A DNA stretch of 64,000 bases. It comes from Oscarella lobularis (taxonomy: Eukaryota; Porifera; Homoscleromorpha; Homosclerophorida; Oscarellidae). Below are positions 11,359 through 23,607 of this stretch, one piece after another (positions within the stretch are counted from its first letter, which is position 1; each line of letters opens with the position of its first letter). The stretch lies in the NCBI RefSeq assembly GCF_947507565.1, contig NC_089184.1, positions 2,604,001 through 2,668,000 of the forward strand. Direction: 5' to 3'. The position numbers and the translations under genes were made by a program. The notes under the pieces were generated by a model. The model was not told the DNA's origin, did no database searches, and saw only the letters and a program-made list of their open reading frames with translations.

Positions 11359-12217
11359 TCCACGACGAAGACGTATGGAGCTTTAGGAGCAGCTCCGAAC
11401 TTCACTAGCCATATTTTTCTAAACAAGATATTTCGACGCGTTGATTGTTTACTATTTGTTACCCTACTTGATAATTCTGCGGCGTCGGTGCTGCAGAAAA
11501 CTGATCGACGAAAATTTGGCTTTACTGAATTAATCACGCATGCCTCTACAAATTTCCCAAAATATTCGCTAACAAGAATCACGTCGACTACGGCTTCGTC
11601 CATGGACAGGAAGCAGCAAAATAGGGACAAAAGCTACTGCAAGCTTAAATTTGCATTTTGAGTATGCACGTTACTTGGAAGTATATAGATATAAGGCGCA
11701 CATATATAGGCCATAGTAGAATCGGTTAGGTGTGCATTTAGAGAATGCTTCTTCGTTCGTACTACTTTCACACCTTACCTGCACTAATATGGTCTAGCCC
11801 TGTGGAAGTCCTATTTCTTGTATCGAGGTTGCATATTACTTATTTACCAAAAAACACATACGAGTAATATATAAAGGCAAGCTTCTTTTTCGGTTAAAAA
11901 ATTCTTTACCATCTATCACGCAGAGACCAACATCTTACAGAGACAACCGCAGTTGTCCGGGGTCCCTATAGTATCACGTGATACAAAGTTGGGCGAAACT
12001 TCGCTCTGGAAAGAATCGCCTCCTTGTTCGTAGCGGCGAGCGCAGAGCACAACGCACTCCTCTTTCTCACCACGTATTGCGCGGTTCGAAGGCTACGTAC
12101 GTACGGCCTAGCCTCGCAAGCCAGGCAGTTCGCGAGTGAGAGAAGCCGCGGAGAGAAGCCGCGCCCCCAAACCTCGCGCGCTAAGCCCAACTCGATACTC
12201 TCGCGCAGCGGCTGCCC
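11359..12217. other. Intergenic, no gene recognised
   Basis: It begins just after the last TPR exon of copy 1 and runs into GC-rich sequence before the 31-bp inverted repeat. Open frames on both strands (for example 11355-11630 on the minus strand) show no recognisable domain. Confidence 0.35.
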
Positions 12218-12718
12218 TTACGGATACGTAAGGCCGTTATCCTTACGGTGATTGGTCTGCGCATGGCCACGCCTGCGCAGTGCTCTATATAGAGAGCTTA
12301 GAAAGCGTTTTCTTCATGTACCTAACCCAACACCAACCCTAAACCTTACTGGTATCGGTGGCGGCCCCGCTCCGGGCTTAACCGCCCCAATGAGCATAGG
12401 TCGCTGAGGGGGGCTTCGCCCCCCTGGAACCACCATGCTACGGGCGGTTAAGCCACAGTCGCGGGTGATCGTATATCGATAGGTACAGAGAAAAAAAGAA
12501 AAGAAAAAGAAAGAAAAAGAAAAAGGAAAAAAAGAGCACGCTTCGGGATTCGAGCCCCTATCCTCCTGCGTGGGAGCCGCGGGGCACCCCCCCCCCCCCC
12601 CGCGCCCGTACGCGTGAGCTACCGCGTCACCTTCGGGACTGTACAGTTATCCTCGAAAAAACGCACTGCGCATGATCATTTTGGTGTCCGTAAGGATAAC
12701 GGCCTTACGTATCCGTAA
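12218..12718. mobile_element. DNA element bounded by a perfect 31-bp inverted repeat, with a SINE inside
   Basis: TTACGGATACGTAAGGCCGT at 12218 continues to 12248 and is matched exactly in reverse complement at 12688-12718. The repeat itself contains the near-palindrome TTACGGATACGTAA. The sequence between is mostly a SINE-like copy (12290-12631), so the element looks like a host into which the SINE jumped. The motif CGATACTCTCGC occurs just outside both ends. No coding capacity is seen. Confidence 0.65.
12290..12631 (-). repeat. tRNA-derived SINE-like element, copy 1
   Basis: Read on the minus strand it starts with GGTGACGCGGTAGCTCACGC (A-box-like). Then come a poly-G run, a B-box-like GGGGCTCGAATCCC, an A/G-rich (reverse T/C-rich) tract, a hairpin GGGGGCTTCGCCCCC, and a TTAGGG-like stretch before an AAGCTCTCTA end. 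The second copy at 39105-39421 shares this order and the same outer end, which defines it as a dispersed repeat. Pol III promoter boxes point to a tRNA-derived SINE. Confidence 0.75.
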
Positions 12719-12933
12719 GTGCGATACTCTCGCCAGGGACTCTCGTTCGCGATCTGCTCGAAGGGCCTGGCTTTCGAGGCTACGTACGGCCGGCCGCTGG
12801 AAACGAATCCGGTCGCCGTTGGAGGGGAAGGACGGCAAAGGGATAAAGTGAAGACTCGGGTTCGCGCCACATCTTATCGGGCCCGGCTCCTTTGCACTTC
12901 TCAGACGTCTACTCGTTTTTTTCTCCCATCATT

Positions 12934-15900
12934 ATGATCGATTTGATCTCTGATCCATGGGAAGCAAAAGCGCGTCCGCTTCTTCCTATTCTCGAGGAGA
13001 AAATGAAGGTCGACTACATTCTGACGCCTCTCTTCAGCCGCAAATTGATCACGAAGCATGAGTGGGACGAGCTTAGGTCGCTAAACGTTAACAAAGAGAA
13101 AGTAGGTAAATTGATCGTCGACATTCTGCCGAGCAAAGGTCAACGAACTTTCGCCGAATTCGTTGACATTCTGCGAAATACGGAAGGCCAGGAGTACCTT
13201 GCCGAGCTCATAACTCAAAGCAATGGAGAGGCAGACCTTCGGTGAGTTGGATAGTAACATTGCCGGAGTGAAGAAGGGTTCTGTGTATAAGATTGAATCT
13301 TGCTAACACAATTATCCCCTTAGATGTGACAAAGTTGTTAAAGACGATGAACTACGGAGAGACAGTGTTTTGGGTATCATGTCTTTTATTACGTAGGATT
13401 TTGTGTTTCTCTACTACGTGGGGTAGATGTTCCTCTCAGTCGACCTGCATATCAAGCAAAAAGTTCATACGTTGCTCGCACGTAAGTAGTACAGTACAGG
13501 TATATACAGTATAGCGTTTTCAGATCTATGACTTGGCTTTTTGCAGACACATTATACACACATACATATACATTTATATACGTTTTTATATATGTCTGTA
13601 GGTACGTACACTATATACGGTTATCTGTAGTATGAGTATAGACCCTTACTTCGTCTACGTGTAAGCGAAAATCCGCAGCGTATGTAGAGATCCTAGAAGT
13701 GTTGCAATAACACTAAAAGAATTCTGTTTTATTCGCGTAAAGATTATCTACGTGAAAAAAAATTGAATAAGGCGATGAGCATAACTTTCTTTTAGCAATA
13801 GAGCGTCTTGAACGATTGTTTCTATTTAGTTGTTTATCTTTTTGTAGCTCAAAGCAAATATCCTTTGACGAGAAAGATTGGGTTGTGCTTCTTGAGGACA
13901 TTTCTGCTTACTGGTGCAGCGGTTGCGCTAACGGACGAATCGGTCTCTTTCCCCGTACTTCCTTATTTGGTATTTTGAAAGTTTTGCTTCGGTACTCGAA
14001 TGCAAAGAAAAGGTTCCCTTTTTTAGGAATGGCGTCGACGAAGCGTATGGACAGAAGAAGAGTGTCGTCGTGTTCGTCCTTTCACAGCGCTGTTTCTGAC
14101 TCTTGTGAGCTGCATGGTTTCTCAGTATATGCGCGTGGGTTCTTTCCCTACTACTTCATTTTAGGCATAAACGACCCGATTGAGCGTTGTGTAACGGATT
14201 CTATTCTATCTAGCAGTGGAGCTATTTTGAGCTTGAAGCAGTAAGGCCGACTGTGCTTAGACGGTAGTAATTTTGGAGAGCCCTAGTGCAGATTGTCGGA
14301 GGGGCTGCGATTGCAATTCCAAGCCTTCCTTCATCCCGGATGGGGGTTTGATACGAGCAAACAGGTCGTCAGCATTTCATTTTCAAGGAACTACTTCGCA
14401 AGTGATGACTCGTCGACTTCTAAGGCTCTGTTGCCCATGAAGGTTGAAGAAATTATGTAATAAAATCGAGGGGGTTCTGTGATTATTTTTTGCGATGCTT
14501 TGGCTTGTAGCGAGACAGCCTACGGTCGCTTGTTCATGATATCAAGCAGTATTTTGACCGTTCTTCCTGATCTTCCCGAGGCTTCTCTTATTGAGTACCA
14601 TTATGTTGTGACTGACGATTACAAGCATGAATTCAAAACCGAGATGTTGGAGCTTCCACCAGAAGCCAAAAATTCTTCATGCAATCGTGCTTTGTCCCTA
14701 TGTAGCAAACACGCTGAAAACGGTGAGCTGGGCGCGTTATTATTTAGATCTTATTTTTTGTATTAAAACAGGTTTGCTTATCCAACGTGATGGTGTTGTC
14801 GAACCGCCGACGCCGCAAAGTTGGAGCCATTGGTTCAAAGACTGTTTCTCCGCTGAAAGAACGATTGAAAAAAAATGCTTAGAGGCCATGGCTCCGAAGT
14901 GGTTTGATTGCAATGAGTCTGACATGCTCGCTTGGGAAGCTATTCGTATTCTTGATGATGTCGTCGAGAGTTTGATCTGCACTACAGTAAAAGTTTCTTC
15001 CTTTAGTGAAACATCGAATGTCAAGAAGAACATAAACGTCAAAAAGGTAGGAAGGACTAAGTTTCTTTCTTGTTGGTTTGCATGTGCGTGCTAGCTACTC
15101 TGCGCTGTTTTAAAGCCGAAAATATCTAAACTTCGAACTGTCGACGTTTCGGACGACGAGGCGGAAAAGTCGGCGGTGTATGCAACAGCCATTGCAGTTT
15201 TAGTAGAGAAGTACCTCTTGGCTGATCTGCTTGATGTTGCTGATTTTGAGACCCTAGCATCAGCTTTGATTCTACGCTTCGATGCGTCGACGCGCACTTG
15301 TCGATCGTTAGACAGAATAATTGAACAGTTTTCCCATAAGAAAAGGTACTTTTCCCAGTTACCGTTTTTTTTTGATGATTTTTTGCAGTGTGCCACTTGC
15401 TGCGGCTCGGTATATGTGCAATGAAATGTGCAAGAAAAAGTCTTGGAAATGGATATTTGCAATGCCTCTAGTTCATCTTTTGAGCGGATCAATAGAGCCG
15501 TTTGAGAAGCCTCCACTTCTTGATTGGGAGAGTCAGGAATGGTGGTGCTTGGAAGGGTTAGACAATCATTCCATTTTTATTGCACCGTGCGTATAGTATC
15601 CTATAGCTTCTAGTAATTCACGTTATCATAAACTTTTTTTCAGACCTTTGCAGAGTAGCATTTTTTCTCTGACTCAGTTGGACTCTCTTCTCTTGCGAAA
15701 TGTCCTTTTTGCATTGAATTTGAAGGATCTCAGTAAGTGGAAAGAATATGCTTCGCATATTGAACTGGTCACGACCATTGTAAAAAAAATGCGTGATCAA
15801 AATCTTACTGTTGAGTGCTTGGAGGTGACTGAGGTCTGATTCATTTAGATAGATTTATTTCACATCTCTTAAGGGCTCCTAATGTAGGTGAACTTTCTCA

Positions 15901-18092
15901 AAGAGAACCTTGAACAACTGTATGCTACTACTAATTCAAGCGTTAATGAAAAGTTTGATTCTTATTTTCTTCAGCGGTTCTACGTTCACATTTATTTCCT
16001 TAGTATCATTGACTCGCATTTGGTTTTTGATGACGTAAAATGGCAGGCTACGGTCGTAGTTGAGCTCCTGCAGCGATTTTCGCACGCTGACAGCCTGTCG
16101 ACTAATCTTTCGAGCCTCCTGCTTGTATTGGTGCATTTGTTATTTGCGTATATTAGAATCCTTGGCGAAGAAGCCACAGCAAACGTTGCGAGCATTAGCA
16201 GATTGACAACGGATTTAACGGATGAGGTCTGCAAAGTTATCTGTGGTTGGATAAGAAAATTCAAGTCTGGAGGCGAATCCTTAGATTCTATTCTGATGGT
16301 ACGTTTATTTGCCTTCATTTTCTTTTGTTCACGCGTTTTTTAGTTTTGTGATGATTTTTTGAAGATCGAAGTTGTCGATTCCACTTTAAGTGAGCTTTTG
16401 GTGTCTGTTCTCTCTGCGGAAATAGACAGTCTGTTAGAGGTACTTTGATACCTTTTACGCGTTTTTCTGTCTATGCTTGGTACGTAGGAAAGGGGGAAGG
16501 AAGTTGTTATTGTTTTTTGCCAAATTGAAAGTTTGAATTGTCACTCAAAACTGAGAGAGTGCGTATCAAAGTTCACAGCAAGAGCCCTGGAGGGCGTCAT
16601 TACCGTATGATTCTATCTAATCTTTCATCTTTTGACTTGTGTCTTATTTACCTCTGCAATAGAAAGACAAAAGCCTGCAAGCATTATTGGACACAGTTCT
16701 TAAAAAGTGTCCAGGGAATTCTCATGATGAGTTGTCGAATCGATTTTTGAAACTTCTTCTGAGTGAAAATGTTCCAGAAGAAAAGCAATCAAACGAGATT
16801 TGGCTGAGTAGCATTCTAACGTGGCCTCTGTGGAAGAGTTATTTTTTCGATAACGGTAAAGAAAAAAACGGAAAAGCGTCATCTAATAGTGAGAGCTTAG
16901 ATTTCAGTGACGGTGATCGAGACATCCTCTTTTGCATCTCTAAGGCAAAGACAGTTGTTGCTGACGTTGTTCAGCTTCTGGAGGAGGACCGACTCTCCGT
17001 CACGCATTTTGATACGTCAAGTAAAAGAGATACTTTTCTGGAAGTATGTTGCCGGCTCGATGCTCAAACGCCAGGCAATTCTCTGCCTTTGAGGTACAAG
17101 GCAAGAGTTGCTCTCGAGAAAGCGTTCAAAGCTGAAAAACATATTCTGCGCAACTTTCTACGGCTCTGCGAAGAATTAGGGAACGGTAAAAACTTGATGC
17201 AAAGTCTATTGTTTCTGTCTCCTTGAATTCGTATCTTTAGTGTCCCTAAACGAGATTTCTGAGAAAATAGGGAATGCCGCCGCTGAGCCAGTGTTGTTTA
17301 CGGGATTCCAGCATTTGCAGCCGTATATAGATCAGCTGAACGACCTTCACGGAAGCATTGTCTTTCAGGATCTATGGCACGAGCATACGTCCCAGCCGCT
17401 GGAACCCGTCGATTCATTAGAAAAGTTACTTCAGTCTGTCATTCGGCCTATATTTGCTTCTTGGCAGCGACTTTATTTGAGAATCAAACGCGGTACCGTG
17501 ACCGCGTTCGACGTGCAAAGATACTTTGGAAAAGTTTTTCTCAGCAAAGAGAACCTTGAGAAGGAGCTAAAGATGATGCTGAAGTACATTGATTTCGAGT
17601 CAAGTCTAAGTGATTGGCTGAACGAACGAATAGAGCAAATCCTTTTGTTCGGCAGGAGACATTTTGTATGCAGCATTTCGAAACTCGTTAGGAAGATATG
17701 TGAGGCACTTGGTGCAGAAAGAATTACGCTTTGCCCACTCTTTACTTTTAATGAGGTATTTGCTCTCTCGCTTAATCGTTATGACTCAAAAAGGTTTTAT
17801 TTTTCAGAAAGAGCCTATGACCCGTTTGCAAGATTATCCTCCGCTCCTGAAACAATTCCTAATTTCTCTGAACCCAGAACGAATTGCTGTCCTAAATCGG
17901 TTATCAAGCGAAAGCGAAAGCGAAAGTTTCTTGAAGAAGATAAAGGATGTGGACGTCGAGGGTAGGCTCTCCTCTTCTTATTATATAACTACTCCTCAAC
18001 CCATGAACTTAGGTCAGACCGTGTTGCAGGATTTATGCCATATTTGGAGCGTAGTTTCAAAATATCAAGTATTGGTTGGTGATAACATTTAG
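12934..18092 (+). CDS. CARD-SH3 protein with an RNF213-like N-terminal region (multi-exon)
   Basis: Exon 1 (12934-13241) encodes a CARD: helices around ILTPLFSRKLITKHEWDELR and QRTFAEFVDILRNTEGQEYL. Exons at 13324-13392 and 13440-13481 join in frame to 13848-13969 and give an SH3 fold (KQISFDEKDWVVLLED, ending NGRIGLFPRTSL). Many exons follow to 18092 with long helical segments. FAMPLVHLLSGSIEPFEKPP, LIEYHYVVTDDYKHEF and SDWLNERIEQI resemble the N-terminal arm and carbohydrate-module area of the giant ubiquitin ligase RNF213. No AAA+ P-loop or RING follows, and the frame stops at VLVGDNI. RNF213 kinship is from memory of the family. Some exon borders are uncertain. Confidence 0.55.
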
Positions 18093-18480
18093 TTCGGTCG
18101 CTGTGTTTATATCCGTAGCTGCGCATGCATTTGTATGGCTTTCTTCCCCCTCCCTCCTCCCTATCTCTTTCCCTCTTGTACCCCCTCCGTGCGTAGTTTT
18201 AGGGCGTCAAATCATTGCTAGCTATAAAAGGACAAAATTTTTTAGTTATCTCTGTCTCTGCGCTTAGCGCACTGGAATCGACTCTTTTGATTTGTCGAGA
18301 GTCGCTTTTGTCATGTAATAAGTAAACTTTTCGTTCCTCTCCCTCTAACCCATAACCTTCCCTCTTGTGTACCGACCGCCCACATACGTATAGTTAGCAT
18401 GCACACAACTGAATTTTACTTTTCCACTGTCGCAGACCAATCTCGGCTTTGAAGCGCATCTCTGCGGTAACAGTAAATAA
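18093..18480. other. Short intergenic spacer, pyrimidine-rich
   Basis: It contains CT-rich tracts (18140-18190) and no convincing exon. It separates the RNF213-like gene from the CCP-bearing pseudogene. Confidence 0.4.
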
Positions 18481-18484
18481 TGAG

Positions 18485-20955
18485 CTAGAGTAGCAGCGTT
18501 TATGCAAAAAAGCTTTACGTTACGAATCACTACGTGTAAAATTGAGTCGTCTGTGCTAAATGGACGCGAAACCGCATCTGTGTTTCAAAATAGGGGAAAT
18601 GCTCCAAAGTTGCAACGACTCACTGCAGTACCACTATCTTATACGATCAATCTAATGAGAGTGTATGCAATCATGATGGAGAATTGCTTCGTCCAAGTCC
18701 ACGTCAATGCAAACGTGAGGAGTTTGAAAAAACAATAAGTTTTTTTCAAGGGCCTTATATTTCGTAGGAATCAAGTGTTCCATAGTAACTCCCATCAAAA
18801 ACGGGTATTTCATCTTTACCAACGAAAGCAAATCTGAATATTATAATGAAGAAAAAGTCGAGTGGAAATGCTTTTAAGGCTACAATGATGCAGGTTTAGA
18901 ATTACCTGTGGACCCCTTTGGAGACTTTAAACAATGGGTCTTATCCTTTAATGATTCTTATTTGTCCTGGAGGATTTCAGGCTATCGACCGCTTAAGACT
19001 TTGCCTCCGCGAGCAGGAAATATAACATGTTGGGCTTGCGGGTGGACATTGACATCATTTCCAACATGCAGACGTAGGCCGGGTATCTGCAGTTTAATAA
19101 TATTTTGAATGGTTGTTCTTTTGCAGTTGTTCTATGTCCCGAAATTAATCGGAAAAACGGAAATGTTTTGGTTCGAAAACAATTCATTTTTGACTGCACT
19201 AAGTTTGAGGAAACAACGTCTTACGCGCATATCTCAGACAAGAGACGTGAATACCTGACGACTGTCAGCTTTTCTTGCAATAGAGGATTTACTCTTGTTG
19301 GTCACAGTGTTGCCACCTGTATGGCTAATAGAATCTGGAACGTCCCTCCTCCAAGATGTTCAGTCATTGTTTTCAAAGTTTACTATTATTTATTGGTTTA
19401 AGTTTAGGTTTGCCTGAAACTTATTTAACTAATTTGGTCAAGGATCAAATTGCAACGTTCAAGAACAAATTTTTGCTTCCCTTAGCAACGTATTCTCGCA
19501 ATGCCCAGCCCTACAAGAATTTTCTTGGAAAACACGATCTCTCCGATGTGCTTGGCGTGCAGTCGGACGTTAAACTTGACCTCCTTTTCGCTTTGAATGT
19601 TTTCATGAAAAGTATTCTGGAAGACATTTATTAATAACACAATTATAAACTTCCCCGTCGAAGCTGAAAAGACCCGCGTGGCTGCCTTGCATGGTTCTCA
19701 CAAACGAAACGATTTGGAAATTCTTCGGCTCACCCAATAAACATGAGCGTCTCGAAGGCAATTCCTCTGAAATTTCAGAAAACTGAGAAGAGTTCATAGA
19801 AAATATTAATATGATGTTTGAGGCGGGATTACACGGCGAGCCGAGAGATGCGAAGAGAGTGACTCTGATTGTTAGCGAGCGACTTCTTCTGGTCGCTAAT
19901 AAACAACGCTCTTTTGCTGCACTACAGCGTCTCGAGCAATTGAACGTCAAATCATTTGTTATTTCGACGCGTGACTTAATTGCCGCACTGTATGGAACAT
20001 TCGTCAGATCTCATCGAATTCAACACGACCGACGAGTTGTACACGTTTGTCAACTACACGAGTCCAAGTAAAAAATAATGTATTGTCTTCGGACTAGGGT
20101 TAAATTTTGCTTTTATGTACAGCTACAGTCGACGATCTTTGCGGCGTAGCTGGAACCCCGGGCCATCACTATTCCTTTCTCAACTTCTTGGTGGCAGAGC
20201 GTAGGGCCTGGCCCTGGCTCGCCCCCGTCCTTGGAAAAAAAGAGTACGTCTGCGACGGCGTGCTCGTTCACCATCGATGGGTAGTAACTGGTGGCGACTG
20301 TTTCAAAAAGGCGGCCGTCGGACGTATAATAGACGGTTATAGAATATGATTCCGAGTTGGACAATACAAACTGAAAGACGCTGACGCGACCGTCTGACGA
20401 TACTCAAGTACGACGGAGTTAACGTTCTGACAAGAGGAGATCATCCACAGCCTGGAAGGAACAAGGGGCGCCCAACAAGGAAATTTAAGCCGTATACATT
20501 TGAAAAAAAACTTGTCTGTGATAAGGCTGGAGGAACCATTAACGTTGAGTCGCTTTCGAAAGCCTATCTGTTCGCCAAGGCCTTCGGAGTACAACACGAT
20601 GATTAGCGATGATATGATTGGAGTCGGACAGATGGCGTTCCTTGTCGGGTATCAATACGTAAAAGATGGCAAAAAAGTCGTCTCAAACGTTCCTATAGAG
20701 TCAAGTGTTGTTATAGCTAGTTTGTCCGAGTGCAGGCAGAGGTGGCCTCGGAAAACTATTCTAGATTCGAATCTGTGTGTTCGAGGCATTGCTGGAGAAT
20801 GGAGATATTTGCTATGGAGGGATGGGCACACCTCTTATGTGTCAAGACCCTGAGACGAACAGATGCGTTCTTTGCGATGTGGGCAGTTTTGGCTTTGAGG
20901 ACAGCAAGGACGGATATGCCGTGTATACTACATGAGGAAGTACGAAGACATGATT
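18485..20955 (+). pseudogene. Complement factor B/C2-like gene (CCP-vWA-trypsin), catalytically dead
   Basis: CCP (sushi) pieces: 18772-18876 (GIKCSIVTPIKNGYFIF to VEWKC) and 19125-19360 (VLCPEINRKNGNV to WNVPPPRCS); a weaker one lies at 18500-18738. vWA pieces follow at 19410-19630 and 19811-20070 (KRVTLIVSERLLLVANKQ). The protease part starts with LCGVAGTPGHHYSF and WPWLAPVLGKKEYVCDGVLV. This is the domain order of factor B/C2, the convertase proteases of complement. His is replaced in VVTGGDC, Asp in KNLSVIRL, and Ser in CYGGMGTPL. The frame shifts by one base near 20800 and in the vWA part, so it is a pseudogene. Confidence 0.7.
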
Positions 20956-21323
20956 CGCGACACCGTAAGGACGGAATCGACTCAGTATACGAAGTCTTAC
21001 TTCTGATCCGAGACTGCGCAACTGTTTTTGACCGTGAGAGTAAATTAAGTTTACAGGGTTGGAAAAATAAACCTAAGACAGTGACTACTCTTTTCGCTAG
21101 TGGTAGTTTATTAAATTAACCGTTTTCTGTTGTAACATGTCTTCCAAACCCCGATTAACGTGCGCTATTAGGACAGAAAGCGTTTCTAGAAAAATGAAAC
21201 CGCTACGCGTTTTCGGAATTCATTGTCAAGATAAAGCGCAAGACAAAGCAAATGTTCTTTTGCTTATTATAGGATGTCAACGTGTTTGTATGTCGCTGAC
21301 GTCATTGCCCAAAGCAAAACCCG

Positions 21324-21708
21324 TAGAGTCCCGTATCAATAGTCAGACAACATCAAATCCCGGACCGCTTCACGCGTTCCTTGCTTGACAGGGCCAACCG
21401 CGCGTCAGTTATTTTGGAAGCTTAGGTGATTAACATCTCTTGCACCAACCAGTGGCGGAGCGATCAAGTCGCACATAAGAGCAAGAGAAGTTTGTTTGTT
21501 TTTTTCGGGTAATCTAATCTCGGACGGACATCATCATATCCGGACAACGCGATTTTCTCATCAACCGTACACTTTGGGAACAAAGACCGCATATCAATCG
21601 AAAGCTCTATCGTTCTTCTATCTAATACCGTTTAGAGTACGCCGATCCGACCTGCGGTTGCTGAGAAAATCGAGTTTGAAAAGAGGCACTTCTGTATCAA
21701 AAGTCGGA
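21324..21708 (+). repeat. Dispersed direct repeat of about 385 bp, copy 1
   Basis: It matches 32008-32389 in the same orientation over its whole length with roughly 90% identity by eye. It starts at TAGAGTCCCGTATC and ends at AAAAGTCGGA. Inside are a CAGTGGCGGAGC motif, a T-rich run and CTAATCTCGGACGGACATC. No open frame is kept in both copies. It is a transposon-like family of unknown type. Confidence 0.75.
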
Positions 21709-21900
21709 CACCCTTTTTTCTTCTAAACCGGATTCTCTTCGACAAGCGCATGTAAGTGGAATTATATGAAGATACTAACGGCCGTATTAAAATAAAACAA
21801 GCAAAAGGTGCTAAAATTATAGACTTTTTCACGGAAATCGTACTTGCAACCGTCGTTACTGAGCTTCTAACTCACTTTCGTAGATCGCATAGCATCGATT

Positions 21901-22172
21901 AAGGCTCTTCGCAGTTTTAAACAAGGATTTCTGGTCGCTGGGACACATTTTAGCGGGCTTTCTCATTTTCCAAAATTGAAATTGGAAATTGAAAAAAACC
22001 GCTAAAAATGGCACAAGCAAGCAGAAAATATTGTTAAGGCTCTTCGCAGTTTTTAACAAGGATTTTTGGTCGCTTAGACACATTTTAGCGGGATTTCTCA
22101 TTTTCAAAAATTGAAATTGAAAATTAAAGAAAACGCTAAAAATGGCACAAGCAAGCAGAAAATATTGTTAAG
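21901..22172 (+). repeat. Tandem duplication of a 135-bp unit
   Basis: Unit 1 (21901-22035) and unit 2 (22036-22172) both begin AAGGCTCTTCGCAGTTTT and end GCAAGCAGAAAATATTGTT. They differ by about ten substitutions and small indels. The duplication lies just upstream of the broken MARVEL-like copy. Confidence 0.9.
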
Positions 22173-22204
22173 AACACCCGCAGAGCTCGGATTGGTGTCT
22201 CGCG

Positions 22205-22720
22205 ATGGAAGAAACTAAGTTGTTTAGTCGAACGAGAGTACTTTTGCTCAATTTTTGCACAAAAACTACTCTAATGAGGCTACTTTTGCGTGTTTCTTCT
22301 TACTTTAAACGTTGGTTTTCTCAACGTGTTTGGCATATATGCGCTTGTCGTGTCTACGCCAAATGCACGTTTGCATCAAGTCTTGCTTGTCGTTTTGCCG
22401 TTGGTTTCGGATTTGCGGCTGCTGTTTTGTACGAGCTTCTGATTCCCATACTTTTCTATATCAAGGAGTATAAGCCGTCGGTGGAGAAGTTCTACGTTGT
22501 TTTTGACTTACATATAGCCGCCGGTTTTTTCAGTTGCGGAACATTTCTAGCAGCCGACTTCGGAGTCAGCGTCGAGGAAAAAAGTGCAAAGATCGCAGTC
22601 TGCGCTGTGGCTTTTCTGGGATTCATTTTGTTGGTATGTTAGCCAAGATAGTTTAGACCAATGTTCCAAATATATCTTGCATTTAGAGTGCTTCTTCTGC
22701 CGTGAAATTGTAAAATGTAA
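22205..22720 (+). pseudogene. MARVEL-like membrane protein, partial copy (second half)
   Basis: Residues SSLACRFAVGFGFAAAVLYE and SAKIAVCAVAFLGFIL match the second membrane half of the gene at 26397-27726 (NFACRFVIGGGFSAAVVYE, SAKYAVCAIAFLGFISL). Three hydrophobic segments are kept. The first half is absent. The next exon (from about 22688) runs into a stop when read in the frame used by the intact copy. This is a truncated paralogue on the opposite strand. Confidence 0.65.
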
Positions 22721-22854
22721 GTATCATATCGAAAAGAGTCATGCGTTTACGCTCAAATCTTCGATCCCATGCAGATCGCAGAAGAAACGCATCGGGCAGC
22801 AAGCACTGCGCTTCTGGCTGTCTCTGATGCCGCAAACGTGCCAGCGCCGTTCTT

Positions 22855-23560
22855 GTGCAAGAGGAGGAAGAAAACGAAACATTGGTGAATGAAGACGATG
22901 AGAGAATCATTCCGAGACGAGCTACGTACTGCGGTTCTGAGTACGTTTTACTCAATCCCGAAGGCCCTGAGTACAAAGCTATAGAAAAACAGCTCCGGCC
23001 TCGTCAGATCATCGAAATAGAAAAAAATCATATGCACCGAAGTGCGTGTTAAATTTGATGAGGAAAGAGAGAGACTTAGAGTGAGAAGGCGAAGAGAACT
23101 AGAGCAAGGCATAGCCAAAGAGTGTCTACAGCTATTCCACGGAACGGCTCAGGCTGCTCAATCCATAGTTGAGCAAGGGTTCAAGAAAGAACTTGCAGGA
23201 AAAACGCGGTTCTCTCTATGGGAAAGGGGTGTACTTTGCCGTCAAGGTTGAGATGGCTTTGGGTTACGCAGACATCAATCTAGGCATAGGAAACCAAATG
23301 TTGCTAATATGTGACGTTCTCATAGGGATGTTTACCAAAGGAGTCAAAGACAGCGTTGTGCCCCCCTATTCCAAGCTACTCGCATCTCCTTGGCTCCGAT
23401 GAGTACCTCTATGACTCTATACAGTTAACAATGATACTAATCCATGCCTATACGTTTCTTGCTACAAAGGAAACCACTACGCGTTTCCGAAGTTCATTGT
23501 TACTGTCAAAGCGCCAGACAACGCAATTAATTGGCTGTGTTTTTAGAGGATCGCCACGTG
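22855..23560 (+). pseudogene. PARP catalytic domain, broken
   Basis: EEEENETLVNEDDER (22860s) matches the tail of the MARVEL-like protein. It is followed by EGPEYKAIEKQLRPRQIIEI, then the PARP signature LFHGTAQAAQSIVEQGF (23134-23185) and, one frame over, GKGVYFAVKVEMALGYADIN and LLICDVLIGMFTKGVKDS. These are the H (HGT) and Y (YFA) parts of an ADP-ribosyltransferase of the PARP10-15 type. At least two frame changes separate the blocks, so no intact enzyme is encoded. The MARVEL tail and the PARP domain may have been one fused gene or two neighbours. Confidence 0.65.
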
Positions 23561-23607
23561 TTTGTATCATTGCCGAACCTTTCCTGTGAAACCCGTTTGT
23601 CCACACT

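Noticed and set aside
21435-21446. CAGTGGCGGAGC as a hAT-type end (also at 32128)
   Set aside because: No inverted partner was found at a sensible distance, so the 385-bp repeat cannot be assigned to hAT.
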